NCBI GenBank assembly: GCA_011109175.1
Contig: RDEW01000026.1
Span: 188,922-252,921 of the forward strand
DNA length: 64,000 bases
DNA from: Dicyema japonicum
Taxonomy: Eukaryota > Dicyemida > Rhombozoa > Dicyemidae
Direction of reading: 5' to 3'
The position numbers and the translations under genes are program-made. Shown piece by piece: positions 53,901 to 64,000 of this stretch. The notes beneath the pieces were generated by a model. That model had not been told where the DNA came from, ran no database searches, and saw only the letters and a program-made list of their open reading frames with translations. How positions within the stretch are numbered: position 1 is the stretch's first letter; each line of letters begins with the position of its first letter.

Positions 53901-56900
53901 TCAAAATCACTAATAGACCTTACATTAGCACGACACTAATAATAATGATATTGTATACCAATCCATCAAAAATATCTTTTTGGTGTACTTGGATAGTGAT
54001 AAGAGTTTCAAACTTTGTCCTTTCATTCTTGGAAAGATCTTTTGTGGTTTGTGAAATTAATTCATTCAACAATTCTAGGAAGTATCGATTTGTATTTGAC
54101 ATTATTTTTTTGTCCTGTTTTGATTTATAAATGGAAACAGCAGAATCCCTTGTCCATATCATTTCAAGTCCGAGCAACCCAACCTACAATTATCAAACAA
54201 TTACCTGAGAAGGAAACCTTTCCAAAAACTCTAGAATTTGAAAGTTCGGCTCACTAATAGCATCGTAGGCTGAGGCAATAATCTCCATTATTGTAGAATG
54301 TGACACGTTTAAGAGATCCTGGAGCCAATTTTCTACATTTCCTTCAGCCTTTACATACTTTTTGAGCTTAAAGTAATAAAATTATTTTACCATTACTTCT
54401 TCTCCCTCAGAAGAAACAACTCCCAAAATATTGTCATAGTATTTTTTGCTAAATATTACAGTTTTTGTGTTATCAAAGACGGAGATCAGGTTGTTTTGGA
54501 TTGTGTGACTGTCACTAGCTTTCCCCAAAATTTCAAGCAAGAGAGCGTCAGAGACAAAACAAAATCTGGGAAAACTCTTTCGTTTGCTCTCAAGATATCT
54601 TTACTCATGCAAATATTTACCCGTACAAAGATTTTCTACAAATTTCCAGCTGTTCGGTCATGTGAGTGAACACATCGCCAAGACTTTCATCAAAACAGCA
54701 AAACTCCACAACCAATCTTATCTCACGTGCACGTGTCATAAGTTTATTCCATGTTTTGTCAACATTGATGAATCTCTTGGACTCCTATTAATGATTTCAA
54801 ATGACTTTACTCACAATTGGTAGCTGCCTTGCAATATCTCCCCCAATAAACACGGATTCAAGGTACAACCACAAATTTTGAAGATTAAGCCATTTATCGA
54901 GCAATTCAGAAACCTGATTTAAATCCTTCTGCCACTTTTCACATTTTTGTTTGAATGGTTCATTATACCTTCAAAATTAAATAACTCAAACCTGTTAGTG
55001 ACTAATGAGTTAAGAATCAATAGGGTGTCCTCGAGTGATTCAGTAATCTCATCTGTAGTCTCACCTTTTAGGAGTAGTTCTCCACGTGACTTAAATTTGT
55101 TAAATTCAAATTCTTTGAGATTCCATTCTAATATAATCTTTTTCAGTTTTGTGTCGATTTCTTTCTCCTTTTCAGCAGCAACGTAAATGTCCTAAGCTTT
55201 ATTTAAAGAAGACTTGTATTGTTTCTTTGTACATGTTAATATTCAAGTCGATTAAAGTTTTTATCACAAATTCTTCATCTTTAGGATCCAGATTAGTGCC
55301 CAATGTCGTTGATATCTTCTCCCAATGTCGTTTTAATAAAGCTTTGCTCGACATCATTTCTATCAACGGCAGGATTTCGTTGAGATCATCTATCCTCTTT
55401 TTAATTTCAACATATGCATCACAGTCCTTAGCTCCAAAGGGAAGACGTCGAAGCCTAAATAATTATTTAAACTCACCTGACTTGAAATTCCTGTATTGTG
55501 TCCAATATCATGGCTGGTTTCAACTCCTTCCACCGGATGTTGTTTAGATGATAAATATAATTATTCACGTCATTGTATAATGTAAATATTTTCTCTAGCA
55601 TAGAAAGTTCTTTCTTTATTTTTTCCAATTTTGGACGTTCTGACTTTTCTATACCAAATAATTCCTGTTCTCCACAATAAATGCTGTGTCGACGATAAAT
55701 AGATTCAAAGTTAGACAGAACCAAAATTAAGATATCAGACACTTCAGTGGGGGTCTTGCCTTTAGTCATAGGGCCATTCTTAAAATTAGTCAGACTTTAA
55801 CCTTTTCGTAAGACTCGTAAAATTTATCACATTCACTTTCAAGCAATGAGATATTTTTGTTTAACTTTTGATGGAAAATGGGGGCTGCTTCTAATAAGCG
55901 GTCAGTCGTCGATTGTTCAAGTTCCTTTAATTTGATCCAAAGATATCTTAGTCCTTCAACCATTTCCATTTCATGGTGGGGTATTGCGAGATTCTTGCTC
56001 AACATAGAGTAAGCCTCCTTGAAGTAAAGCTACAACAGTAATGCCTCAATGGGTCCTATGGTCAGCTCTATATACGATTCCTTTTCTCTGATGAGGGCCA
56101 TTCTTCTCATTATTGAACGAATATCATCGACCTCTTTGAATGAAAGAGACAAAATTTTGATTGAACTGTTAAAAAAGATAGAAAATTCTTCAGCCATTGA
56201 CTTGAACTTTTTGTAGAATTTTGAGCACAAAAGCAATGACTTGTCGCCCATATATTCATTCAATTGTATTTTAAGGAAATCTAATATTACAATAAAATTA
56301 CAATTATCAATTTCAAAAGGAAAACTCAGAATTGTGTCGGGAATACAACAAATTGTGTGTTTTATTTCATCTATTCTGCACATATTTGTATGTAATTCGT
56401 GATGTAGTAAGTTTTCTCCACTCATTTCCTCATTGAAAGTGGTTATTATTTGAGTAATAAAGTCATCCTCAAATTGTTTAATGTAATCTCCCAAAACCTA
56501 CAAATAAGTTTAAGCTAACGTTTGCTGATTTGTGTATGTTATTCTGAAATTCGTGAGTAATCTTGTTCATGTCCTTGTGGTTTTTTACATAATAGTAGCA
56601 TGTAGATATATCTTTCACGTCAATCCCACTTTCAAACGCGTATTCAGGCTAAACTTTAAATTCTAAGTACGCTAATTTTATCAAAGAATTTCCAAGTATC
56701 TATATTCTGTAAACTTTCCACAATTTCATACACAATTGATATCAGGGAAGACTTTATAGTCTGAAAATTCGAAGAGGGGACAACTCTCCCTTCTTCCAGT
56801 CTGAGTTCTAACAAAATTAGTGGAGATTTTTCAAGATCTTCTAAATTCCTAATACTTTGGCCTGATTTATAATCTTGTCTGATGTAATGTTTCACATATT

Positions 56901-59900
56901 CTAGAGACTGCTTAAAGGACTTGAACAAGCACTCCATGGTTCTTCTATGAAAGTGAACCATAATCATTGTCCTTTCAAAATTTACTTCTTCCTTTTTCTT
57001 GTTGTTTTTCTTTACGTCCACCAAAGGTTTGATAACACAGTCGCAGTAATTATCAATAAACTCCATCAAAGTTGTACCAACAGACTCGTACTTTATTTTG
57101 AACAGATTTATGACATTCACCAGGTTTTTCTCGCAAATAAATGAAAATTACCTTAAATTTATTTTTAAACTCCGAGAGTGTCAAAGTCTCCTTCAAGTTA
57201 ATGTTTATGAATAAGGTTGAGAGAATACTGTCCAAGTTATTGCAAATTCTGTGCTGATTGATACAAGTAACATCATTTATTAAGTTTAGAAATTGATTGA
57301 TCACATAATCAACCTCATTAAGATAACTAAATACAGGGAATTATATACTTTTGCAGATTTAGAGAATTCCAGAATATTGAAGTGATTCCCTTTTCGATGA
57401 CTTTGTCGACAATCTCAAAGTTCCAGAAACCGAAAAAACGGTAAAACTTTGGAATCTTCATGCAGCAATTATTATAGCAGTCCACCAGCAACTACAATTG
57501 ACTTATTAGGCTGACCTTCACACGGTAAGATTCCTCATGTACCATTTCCGATGATTTAAATGCGTTATAAACAAACAATGGGAGATCAGAATATATTTTG
57601 GTCATAAAATTGTAGTCCTTGAATATTTCCCAGTTTTGTTGATTAAAATTTAAGTAAAGTCTTTTGTCTTCCTGATCTCTATAGAATATTGTCGATGAAT
57701 CCATTTGAGAGACTGACTCAACCTGCAAATCAAAACAAACCCCGACCATTGTGAGCCACTTTTGTTGATAATAACACTCATAATCTGCTAGAACTTTCAT
57801 CAAATAGTTGTGTCTCGATATTATAGAGTTGTATTCCTGTAACGTAAAATATTCTTTTGTTAAGATTATGGCTTGGATGGAATTCTCTGTTTTATTTAAT
57901 AGATTTCGGACCCAAATAATTCGACCTGAAAATGAAAAATCAACAAACCTGTGAAAAACGAAGAAAGTCGATCCAAATTTGGGTTTTTGTTTTCATTTTT
58001 GTAGACATTTTCGACGTATTTGAGTATGTCTTGCACTACGCTTAGAATTTTGCCCTTTGCCTTTTCAATGTTCAAGTTGGGTAAGTTAAGGGACGAAAAT
58101 ACAGTCAAATAGTGAATAATCTGTTCCACAGACTTGCATTTGTCAAGAATACTTACGGCCGCCTGGGAAAACGAGTCCTTTAATAAATCATGGATTTACG
58201 TCGAAAATTAAAATATTTTTCTTGAGGACTGAAAAGTTGGTCTCAAACTGTTTATCACGGAAATTTAGAGGTGATGAATTTGACCGTTTGAAACTATTTA
58301 CAGTTCCATACAGGTTTTCTGTGATTCCAGCGAATCCTAGGCTTCCAAATAAGAATTACCATCTAATTTTATATCCGCCAATTTAGCATAATTCTGTATA
58401 ATTTCGATCACTTGGGTGATCATTTCCACTCGTCGGTTAAGAGAGTCGATTTTTGTGAAAATTTCATTCTCTGAAAAGGTAGGAGAAAATAAAAGAAACT
58501 AAAATTTATGTAAAGGCTACTTGTAATTTTACTTTATTAAATGATTCCCGGTAATTTATAAATACTTTTCTACATTTATCCAATTTTAAGAGCAAATCCT
58601 TATTTTTGTGGTTCCAAATAGATTCGTCACAGTCTGTAAGCAAATAGTCTTTTAATGATGAAATGGTTTGATTTGTGACCTAAAATTAATTTTAATTTAA
58701 AAATATTTTATTAAAAATAATTTTACTTTAATTAAAATAGAATTAATATTTGTCTTATAATACTCCGAAGCCGTTTGAGTGTTGACAAGGGCATTCATTA
58801 AAGGTTCATATTGTGTCATGAATTTGTCCTTTAAATAAAATAACATAATTTTACAATATTTTTAGAATATAAAAAATTAAAATATTTGTCCAGAGCCTGC
58901 AAAAACTGAATATTATTGTTTGCTAAGGAAATTTGCTTTGAAATGTCGTAATAAATGTTTTTCCATTTCTTAACATAAAATTTAAAATACTTTCAATATT
59001 TGTGATTTTGATGAATGTAATGCTTGTATTGCTCCTGATATTTTTGGGTCTTCAATGAACTCAAAAACAGTCGAAAATTTGCAATAAAACTTCATCCAAA
59101 AAAAAATTTCATCCTTTGGGCCAAATTCGTCGTTTTCTTGCCTGATTTGCTGAAAAAGATTCAAAATCTAATTTCCATCAAAATTTACTTGTTTAATTTT
59201 AGTGATCCATCTAAGCACATTTTTTTCTACACGAGTGAGTAGTTGCTGATCAACAAAACGTGAGTAATCGATTTTAAGGTCATTTAAAGATTCATCAAAA
59301 TTCAATTGGAATCTTTCATTTAGGTAGACCTTGGCGTCTAAACTGACTATGATATTTCACTTTTTAAGCATGTTAATGTTAGATCAACTGAGGAAAGCAT
59401 TTGGTCAGTGATTTCTGACTTATCTCCCCCAAAGTAATCAGTGGTTATGTTTCCTATTATGGGGACTTTGTAGACTTGCTCAAAGATCTGTTGTAATTCA
59501 TCTAATGATTCCCCTCCTTCGTGCATATTTGCGAGTGTAACCATGAAAACGATCTAAATTGACAGAATATTTAATGACATTTGTAAAATATTTTAAAATT
59601 ACCTTCATAATATTATCAGAATTCAAAGGAACGGAGAGATCCCTTCGAATGAAGCAAATGCACTCGCTCTGTCTTATGTTTTTATCAAATATTGAAATTT
59701 TTTTGGTTTCTACACTTACTGAATAACGTCGTGGAAAGTTAGTGCTTGAATCAATACCACCTATCGATCACGGTAAAATTAAAACTTAGTTCATCTTGAA
59801 CTGAGTCATCGTGGTTGTAACTGACAAAAAGAGATCTTTGACCTCCGTCTATGAATCTGTTCAGATTTGTGAGCTATGATACCTTAAAGTCTAAAATACC

Positions 59901-60114
59901 TCAATGTCAAAACAAAATGCATTTTTCACCACAGAAAGGTCGACTTGGAAGAAAAAGGCTATCAAATTCATAAAATGGCAGTGAATGTCAGTAAAGGAAG
60001 AAAGTCTTTCATTTCTGATTTCTTTAAACTACTGTTTAGACATTAAATTACCCTTTCGAGATTCAGTAGGCTTGACCTGTTTATAAGTCCATGGCGAGGT
60101 TGCAAGTTAGCCAT
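44943..60114 (-). CDS. DNAH5: Axonemal outer-arm dynein heavy chain, DNAH5/DNAH8 type
   Basis: Motor ATPase of ciliary outer dynein arms. The gene runs from ATG 60114 to the stop at 44943 with many introns of about 20-30 nt (for example 45147-45169, 23 nt). The tail and linker occupy about 60114-53800. AAA1 has Walker A '[15 protein letters not shown]' (about 53690-53645) and Walker B '[10 protein letters not shown]'. AAA2 has 'GSSGTGKSS' and 'WIILDGPVD' (52831-52112), AAA3 'GDQGTAKT' and 'FFIDDINMP' (52090-51348). AAA4 has 'GIDGSGRKS' (about 50520-50490), where the P-loop Lys is Arg. The coiled-coil stalk and MT-binding domain lie at about 49760-48700 ('[15 protein letters not shown]', 'NKEVLPLK'), AAA5 and AAA6 follow. 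The C-terminus reads '[15 protein letters not shown]', 'MPVIRLFA' and 'RGTALLC', diagnostic wording for the DNAH5/8 group, as is 'MIWTRDS' before AAA1. One junction near 46520 appears one base out of frame. The N-terminal tail is weakly conserved. Confidence 0.93.
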
Positions 60115-60263
60115 TTCAAAACTAATAATTAAATTTTTTAAGGTTGATTTAAAAATTTATTTATAAAAATTTTAATATTTTAATAATTAAATTATTATTA
60201 AAATCTTTTATAATTTTTCTTACTTTACATGCCTAATTAGTTTTTTATGGTCAATTAATCTTA

Positions 60264-60530
60264 GCCCGGTGGCATAGTGGTTAGGTGTCGGGCTAAAGTG
60301 GCTTAAGTTATAGGTTCTGTTCTCGCTGCTGTTCACCTGGTGGAGGGTTCCACGCATCTACGATGCTAAAAGGGTTTGACGAGTGACACCGTAATTAGTG
60401 GATACTCACTGAGGAACTGATTGTCTAGAAAGGACCCACACAAGAAAAAAAAGAAGTGAAGATCATTCCTTGGTTCTACGATTAGTTAAAATTAACTGTT
60501 CTTACTTAAAGTGTGTGTCCTGCCTATGCG
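60264..60530 (+). repeat. tRNA-derived SINE, family 1, with tRNA-like head
   Basis: The head starts GCCCGGTGGCATAGTGG; A box TGGCATAGTGG at 60270-60280 and a degenerate B box GGTTCTGTTCTC at 60313-60324 give the Pol III promoter spacing of a tRNA. The body contains 'CATCTACGATGCTAAAA' and 'GACCCACACAAGAAAAA' and ends around 60530. Truncated relatives are at 23650-23830, 32400-32505 and 34160-34290. The insertion lies about 150 bp upstream of the dynein start codon. Confidence 0.75.
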
Positions 60531-61229
60531 GAGCTATAAATATTATGTATCTCATGAAAAGGCTATTATATATATAATCTTTGGTGGGACACATGTCTTT
60601 TTGCCGAGTTATGATTTATATTTTTAATAGCTATATTAGTAGCAATCATACTAGTTTCCTTTTAGGATCAAGAAAATGGAAACATACTACGTAGTTTGTG
60701 GGAAAATAAATCAGCAGCACTACATTTTGTTTAATATTGTTGGTTTTGTGGTAATAAATAATTTATTTTTGAATACTTACCCTATATTTTGGTATGATTT
60801 TAAGGAATTAAAAATATCTCGCCAATGCTTCATTCTATTTTTATTGACTTGTATAAACAATCAGAAATACTACTTAGTTTATGAATGCTTTTTGGTTTAC
60901 TTTTCATAAATCATAATTTACTAATAATCTTCTACTTTGATTCGTTGAAAACCAATTATCAGAGTTCCAATATTTTTAATTTGTCTAATTCATTAATTCT
61001 TTAGGATTTTACTAACTAATGAATAATTTCTGGCCAATCTCAAATTCTAAGCATATGAGGGACGTATTCTCAGCTTTTGGCTGATGATCAGGATTGCAAC
61101 AGAGAGTATTCCTAGTGGTTGGTGCAATGGTCTTAACATAGTGAACAGTGTTGTTACAAATCATGATTTTTATGAATTATGATTTTTATTCGGCGAAACA
61201 AAGTAAAATAAAAACAATAGAAATCGTAT
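60531..61229. other. AT-rich, no gene seen
   Basis: A 77-codon plus-strand frame at 60676-60909 is rich in I, F, Y and N, as expected of random AT-rich sequence. No hAT terminal repeat was identified for the transposase gene that follows. Confidence 0.45.
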
Positions 61230-62339
61230 TTATTTAAAAGCTTGTAAACAGACAAGTTTGGCAGCTTTTTCAATTCCAAGCCTATTTCGTACATTTGAAT
61301 GTAAGAATCCAAAAGTCGAAAAAATTCGTTATATTTTACCTGTGGAAAAAACTGCGATTTTTTTGCAGAGTGAAATTACTTCAGAAGGTAATTGGTAAGA
61401 GTTCGACTCCTACCAAGCTAAGGTGATACTTTGTTCAATAAATTCGGAGCGAACATGTATAGTTTGGATGGATCAGCTTTTGCTCTGAAATTAATCAGAG
61501 TCGGAAGATCATATTCATAATGTTCAGCACAATACTTCAAGGCAAGGTCAATCTCAGCAGTTGAAAGAGATCTCCCAAACGTGTTGGGTCAATTAGATTC
61601 GCAAGTAAGTGGAAAGATGTTAATGCTTGATGCACTCGAGTTTTCACTTTATCTAAAATAGCTGTACATTCATAGTCAATATAAGTCTGTTCAAGTTCTT
61701 TCCAAATTGCAGAGGCTACAGCAACAGATTGAAGATACTCCGTGGTGTGGCTATATCCAGAGGTGTCCACAGTGTCAATTAGATAGTTTTCTCCGTCCGA
61801 TGTTACAACTGACACACAAATAACAGGTTCATTATGAATGTTACTCCACCCGTCCAACATCATAGACACTGTCTTGTCCTGGAGTCTTTGCCGACAGTCT
61901 TCATGTATTTGGTCGTACACACGATCGAGCAATGGACCACCAATTTGATGACGAGAGGGTAAACGATACCCAGGAAGAAGCATTTGGACGAATTTGACAA
62001 ATTCCGGATGTTCTACAGCTGCAAAAAGAGTGTTACTGGAATATATGTATCTAGCGAGTTGCACATCAATCAATTTTTTTTCGATGACGTCGTCGTAACG
62101 CAATTGATTAAAAACTGGTCCCTCATCCTTGGGAGGAATTCGCTGATCAAATCAGGTTTCGACGGATTTTCTAGAATATCAATATTAGTTCAACATAACA
62201 AATGATGCTACCTCATCCGAGATACGAGACCTTGTACCTCCTTCCCGCAATTACGGCATCTGGCTCGACTCCCGGTCTTTCCAGGAATAATACGTTTATC
62301 GAAGTGAATCCACAAGGCATCACGCTTTCTTCCAGACAT
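61230..62339 (-). pseudogene. hAT-family transposase, decayed
   Basis: On the minus strand from ATG 62339: a BED-type zinc finger start ('ALWIHFDK', 'ARCRNCGKEVQG'), then after a gap or intron near 62220-62165 the DUF659-type core in one long frame (62103-61560): 'EHPEFVKFVQMLLPGYRLPS', 'SMMLDGWSNIHNEPVICVS', 'SGYSHTTEYLQSVA'. After a frameshift near 61555 it continues 'AEIDLALKYCAEHYEYDLP', has a TAG near 61406, and ends with the hAT C-terminal dimerisation segment 'SNVRNRLGIEKAAKLVC' and stop at 61230. It would bind and move hAT terminal repeats; frameshift and stop make it inactive. It is too far from the hAT-type element at 28985 to link them by position. Confidence 0.8.
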
Positions 62340-62340
62340 T

Positions 62341-63640
62341 AGTTAGTTAACCCCAGCTTCACTAACTTGTAGGAGGCCAGCAGCTATTATGTAGGGCGCA
62401 GCAGATGTTGGTCGCTCCCATAGATCGGTCAGTTCCGGCATTGTGGAGAAATGTTGTGCCAATTCATGACATTGAAATAGGTGATTTGTTGTCAGCACGT
62501 GGAGGTTGCAAAAGGGGCAGAGTACATCATATGTTGGTAGATATGGGTGGTAGACGAGCCAGGTTTACTCGCACGTCCCTTGAAAGAGAGGATTCTGATT
62601 GGTATATTCAAAAAGAGGGTCGCTGTAATATTTTATTGTCTCTCGAGGGATGTTCTAGACTGTAGGCTTGGAAGAGGAACTGCAGGGTTCTCATTTCCAG
62701 ATGGTCTCAAATTGAAATAATCTTTGACTCCCAATGTAGATAATCGACAGGAGTTGATCTGAAACATCCAGTAATTATCCTGAGCGCAATGTTTTGTACT
62801 TTTTGTAGTTTGTCAATAGAAGTAAGAAAGGCAGAGATTGACCAGCAAGGGCATCCATCGTTAATAGTTGTTCGAATGATTTGTTTATGATGGTTAAGGT
62901 TTCTTTGCTTTGGCCAAAGGAATGGCCTGACACAGCTTTAAATATGTTGATCTTGTGAGAAGTCTTTTTACATTGTTCCTCCACATGTTTAGAGAAAGTT
63001 AGTAGTTGGTCATAAATAACTCCAAGTATTTTGGGATGTTTCGTAACGGTGAGTGGTTAAAATTGGTTAAAAATTTAGTTGGCGGCGGTTGGGCGTGAAT
63101 ACAGTGACGGTGGATTTCGATGGAGAGGGGGATAGGTGGTTTGTTCCAAGCCACTCTTTAAGAGTGTTCAAATGGATCTAAACATCCTTCGTTGCTTCGT
63201 TGACGTCTGTCTTTAGAGGCAGCAATCATGTCATCCGCATACAATAAGAGAAGTGTCTTGGAATTGATTGGAGGTGTAAGTTGAATAAGGTGGGTGATAA
63301 AACGGAGCCTTGGGGAACTCCATTTGGAAAGAGTCTGTAATGAGAAAGACATGACATAATTTCAGCCCACCAATTCTTCCAGAGAGGAAATTTGTTAACC
63401 AATTCTGAAGACATGGAGATATTCCAAATACAAGAATTTTGTTACTTAGCACGCACCTTGATGTTCGATCGAACGCCTTGGTTAGGTTGATCGATGCGAG
63501 GATAGTCCGTTTGGGAGAATTATAATTGTTAAAAACATCAGCGATATATTGAGTTAGGGTAGAGAGATGTGTTAATTTTGAGTATTGTGGACGAAAGCCA
63601 TGTTGAAAATCAGGGAAGGAAAGATTTTATTTATTTTAAT
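62341..63640 (-). mobile_element. LINE ORF2 fragment (RT to C-terminal zinc knuckle), jockey/CR1-like
   Basis: The minus strand reads 'NKILVFGISPCLQNWLTNFL' (63452-63395), 'NGVPQGSVLSPTLFNLHL' (motif B, about 63325-63275), 'LLLLYADDMIAAS' (catalytic, about 63255-63215), a decayed post-palm region and then the C-terminal 'VLCPFCNLHVLTTNHLFQCH' (C-x2-C-x8-H-x4-C knuckle), 'LTDLWERPTSAAPY' and 'SEAGVN' stop at about 62343. The stop is followed at once by TAACTAATG, where the hAT frame starts. The 5' part before motif B is missing or beyond recognition. Confidence 0.82.
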
Positions 63641-63689
63641 AACCCCGGGAACACTGAGAGAGAAAGACAAAAGAGTCAAACAGTTAGGT

Positions 63690-64000
63690 GATCCCAGTCC
63701 TCGCAATCAATTGTGCCATTCGGCGTCTGTGATCTTCCATCGTCCCCACTACTTTCCGGAAGAGCCTTCTCTCGGTCTTGCAGAGGAATCCGATCGGGGA
63801 GGGGAATTTCTTATCCAATCGGTTTTCTCTTGCCGTGGAAAATTTCCATCTTCCTCACAGACGCGAAGAAATCCGGAGCCACGACTACGGATCTTATCTT
63901 CCATGAGTAGTGGGTCGACTGTTGATCCATTACGTGGGCAAAGCATACTGATTGTTTTCCGGTGTATCGAGTTGATTCTTTGGACCATAGACTCCGATAG
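63690..64000 (-). mobile_element. LINE ORF2 C-terminal fragment, runs off the window
   Basis: The minus strand reads 'VQRINSIHRKTISMLCPRNG' and 'DPLLMEDKIRSRGSGFLRV', parallel to 'VERINSLRREIMKHIQ' and 'GLGFLRMCNELENPF' of the copy at 30790-31900. It ends near 63640 in an ATTAAAATAAATAAA tail. The RT itself would lie beyond 64000. Confidence 0.65.

Noticed and set aside
60676-60909. 77-codon plus-strand frame rich in I, F, Y and N
   Set aside because: Composition is that of random AT-rich DNA; no family, splice partner or promoter.
61385-61420. B-box-like GAGTTCGACTCC, possible tRNA or SINE head
   Set aside because: It lies inside the hAT transposase coding sequence (reverse strand 'LGRSRTLTNYLL'), has no A box at the right distance, and the match is explained by the protein.

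Overview
The window is nuclear DNA of a small, AT-rich animal genome with extremely short spliceosomal introns (20-31 nt wherever I could fix both ends). The metazoan signals are a CAD gene in animal domain order (GATase-CPSase-DHOase-ATCase), an outer-arm axonemal dynein heavy chain of the DNAH5/DNAH8 type, an SRF-type MADS-box gene, an EP400/Domino-type chromatin protein and a tandem alpha-crystallin-domain small heat shock protein. Introns near 22-30 nt in ordinary housekeeping genes, with standard stop codons, fit dicyemid mesozoans best. Orthonectids or another miniaturised lophotrochozoan remain possible. The assignment is inference from family knowledge, not a database search.

Layout. 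1-5260: LINE and other RT remnants around a tiny SRF-like gene (2513-2815, minus). 5301-6212: an unrecognised five- or six-exon gene for a basic protein, with a TATA box. 8154-15526: CAD, complete. 17511-21851: a carboxylic-acid-reductase-like enzyme with domains A-T-R-SDR, the order of fungal glycine betaine reductase. An 840-bp inverted duplication (5709-6548 and 22809-23648) brackets these two genes. 22140-26110: retroelement debris and a SINE. 26898-27737: sHSP (minus). 28985-32020: a 3.0-kb hAT-type non-autonomous element with a perfect 8-bp target duplication and nested retroelement pieces. 33172-35500: more retroelement and SINE pieces. 35703-40900: EP400/Domino-like gene with HSA and SANT domains but apparently no ATPase lobe 1. 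40979-44760: LINE pieces and the longest copy of an RT element with a restriction-like endonuclease domain. 44943-60114: dynein heavy chain (minus). 60264-64000: a tRNA-derived SINE, a decayed hAT transposase and two LINE copies.

The host genes form no operon. CAD and the A-T-R-SDR gene lie head to tail 2 kb apart with LINE debris between them. About half of the non-genic sequence is retroelement debris, mostly 5'-truncated. Two places (18034 in the A-T-R-SDR gene and about 46520 in the dynein gene) look like one-base frame breaks in otherwise well conserved genes, so consensus indel errors are possible. I did not resolve every exon boundary; coordinates given for individual introns were checked base by base.
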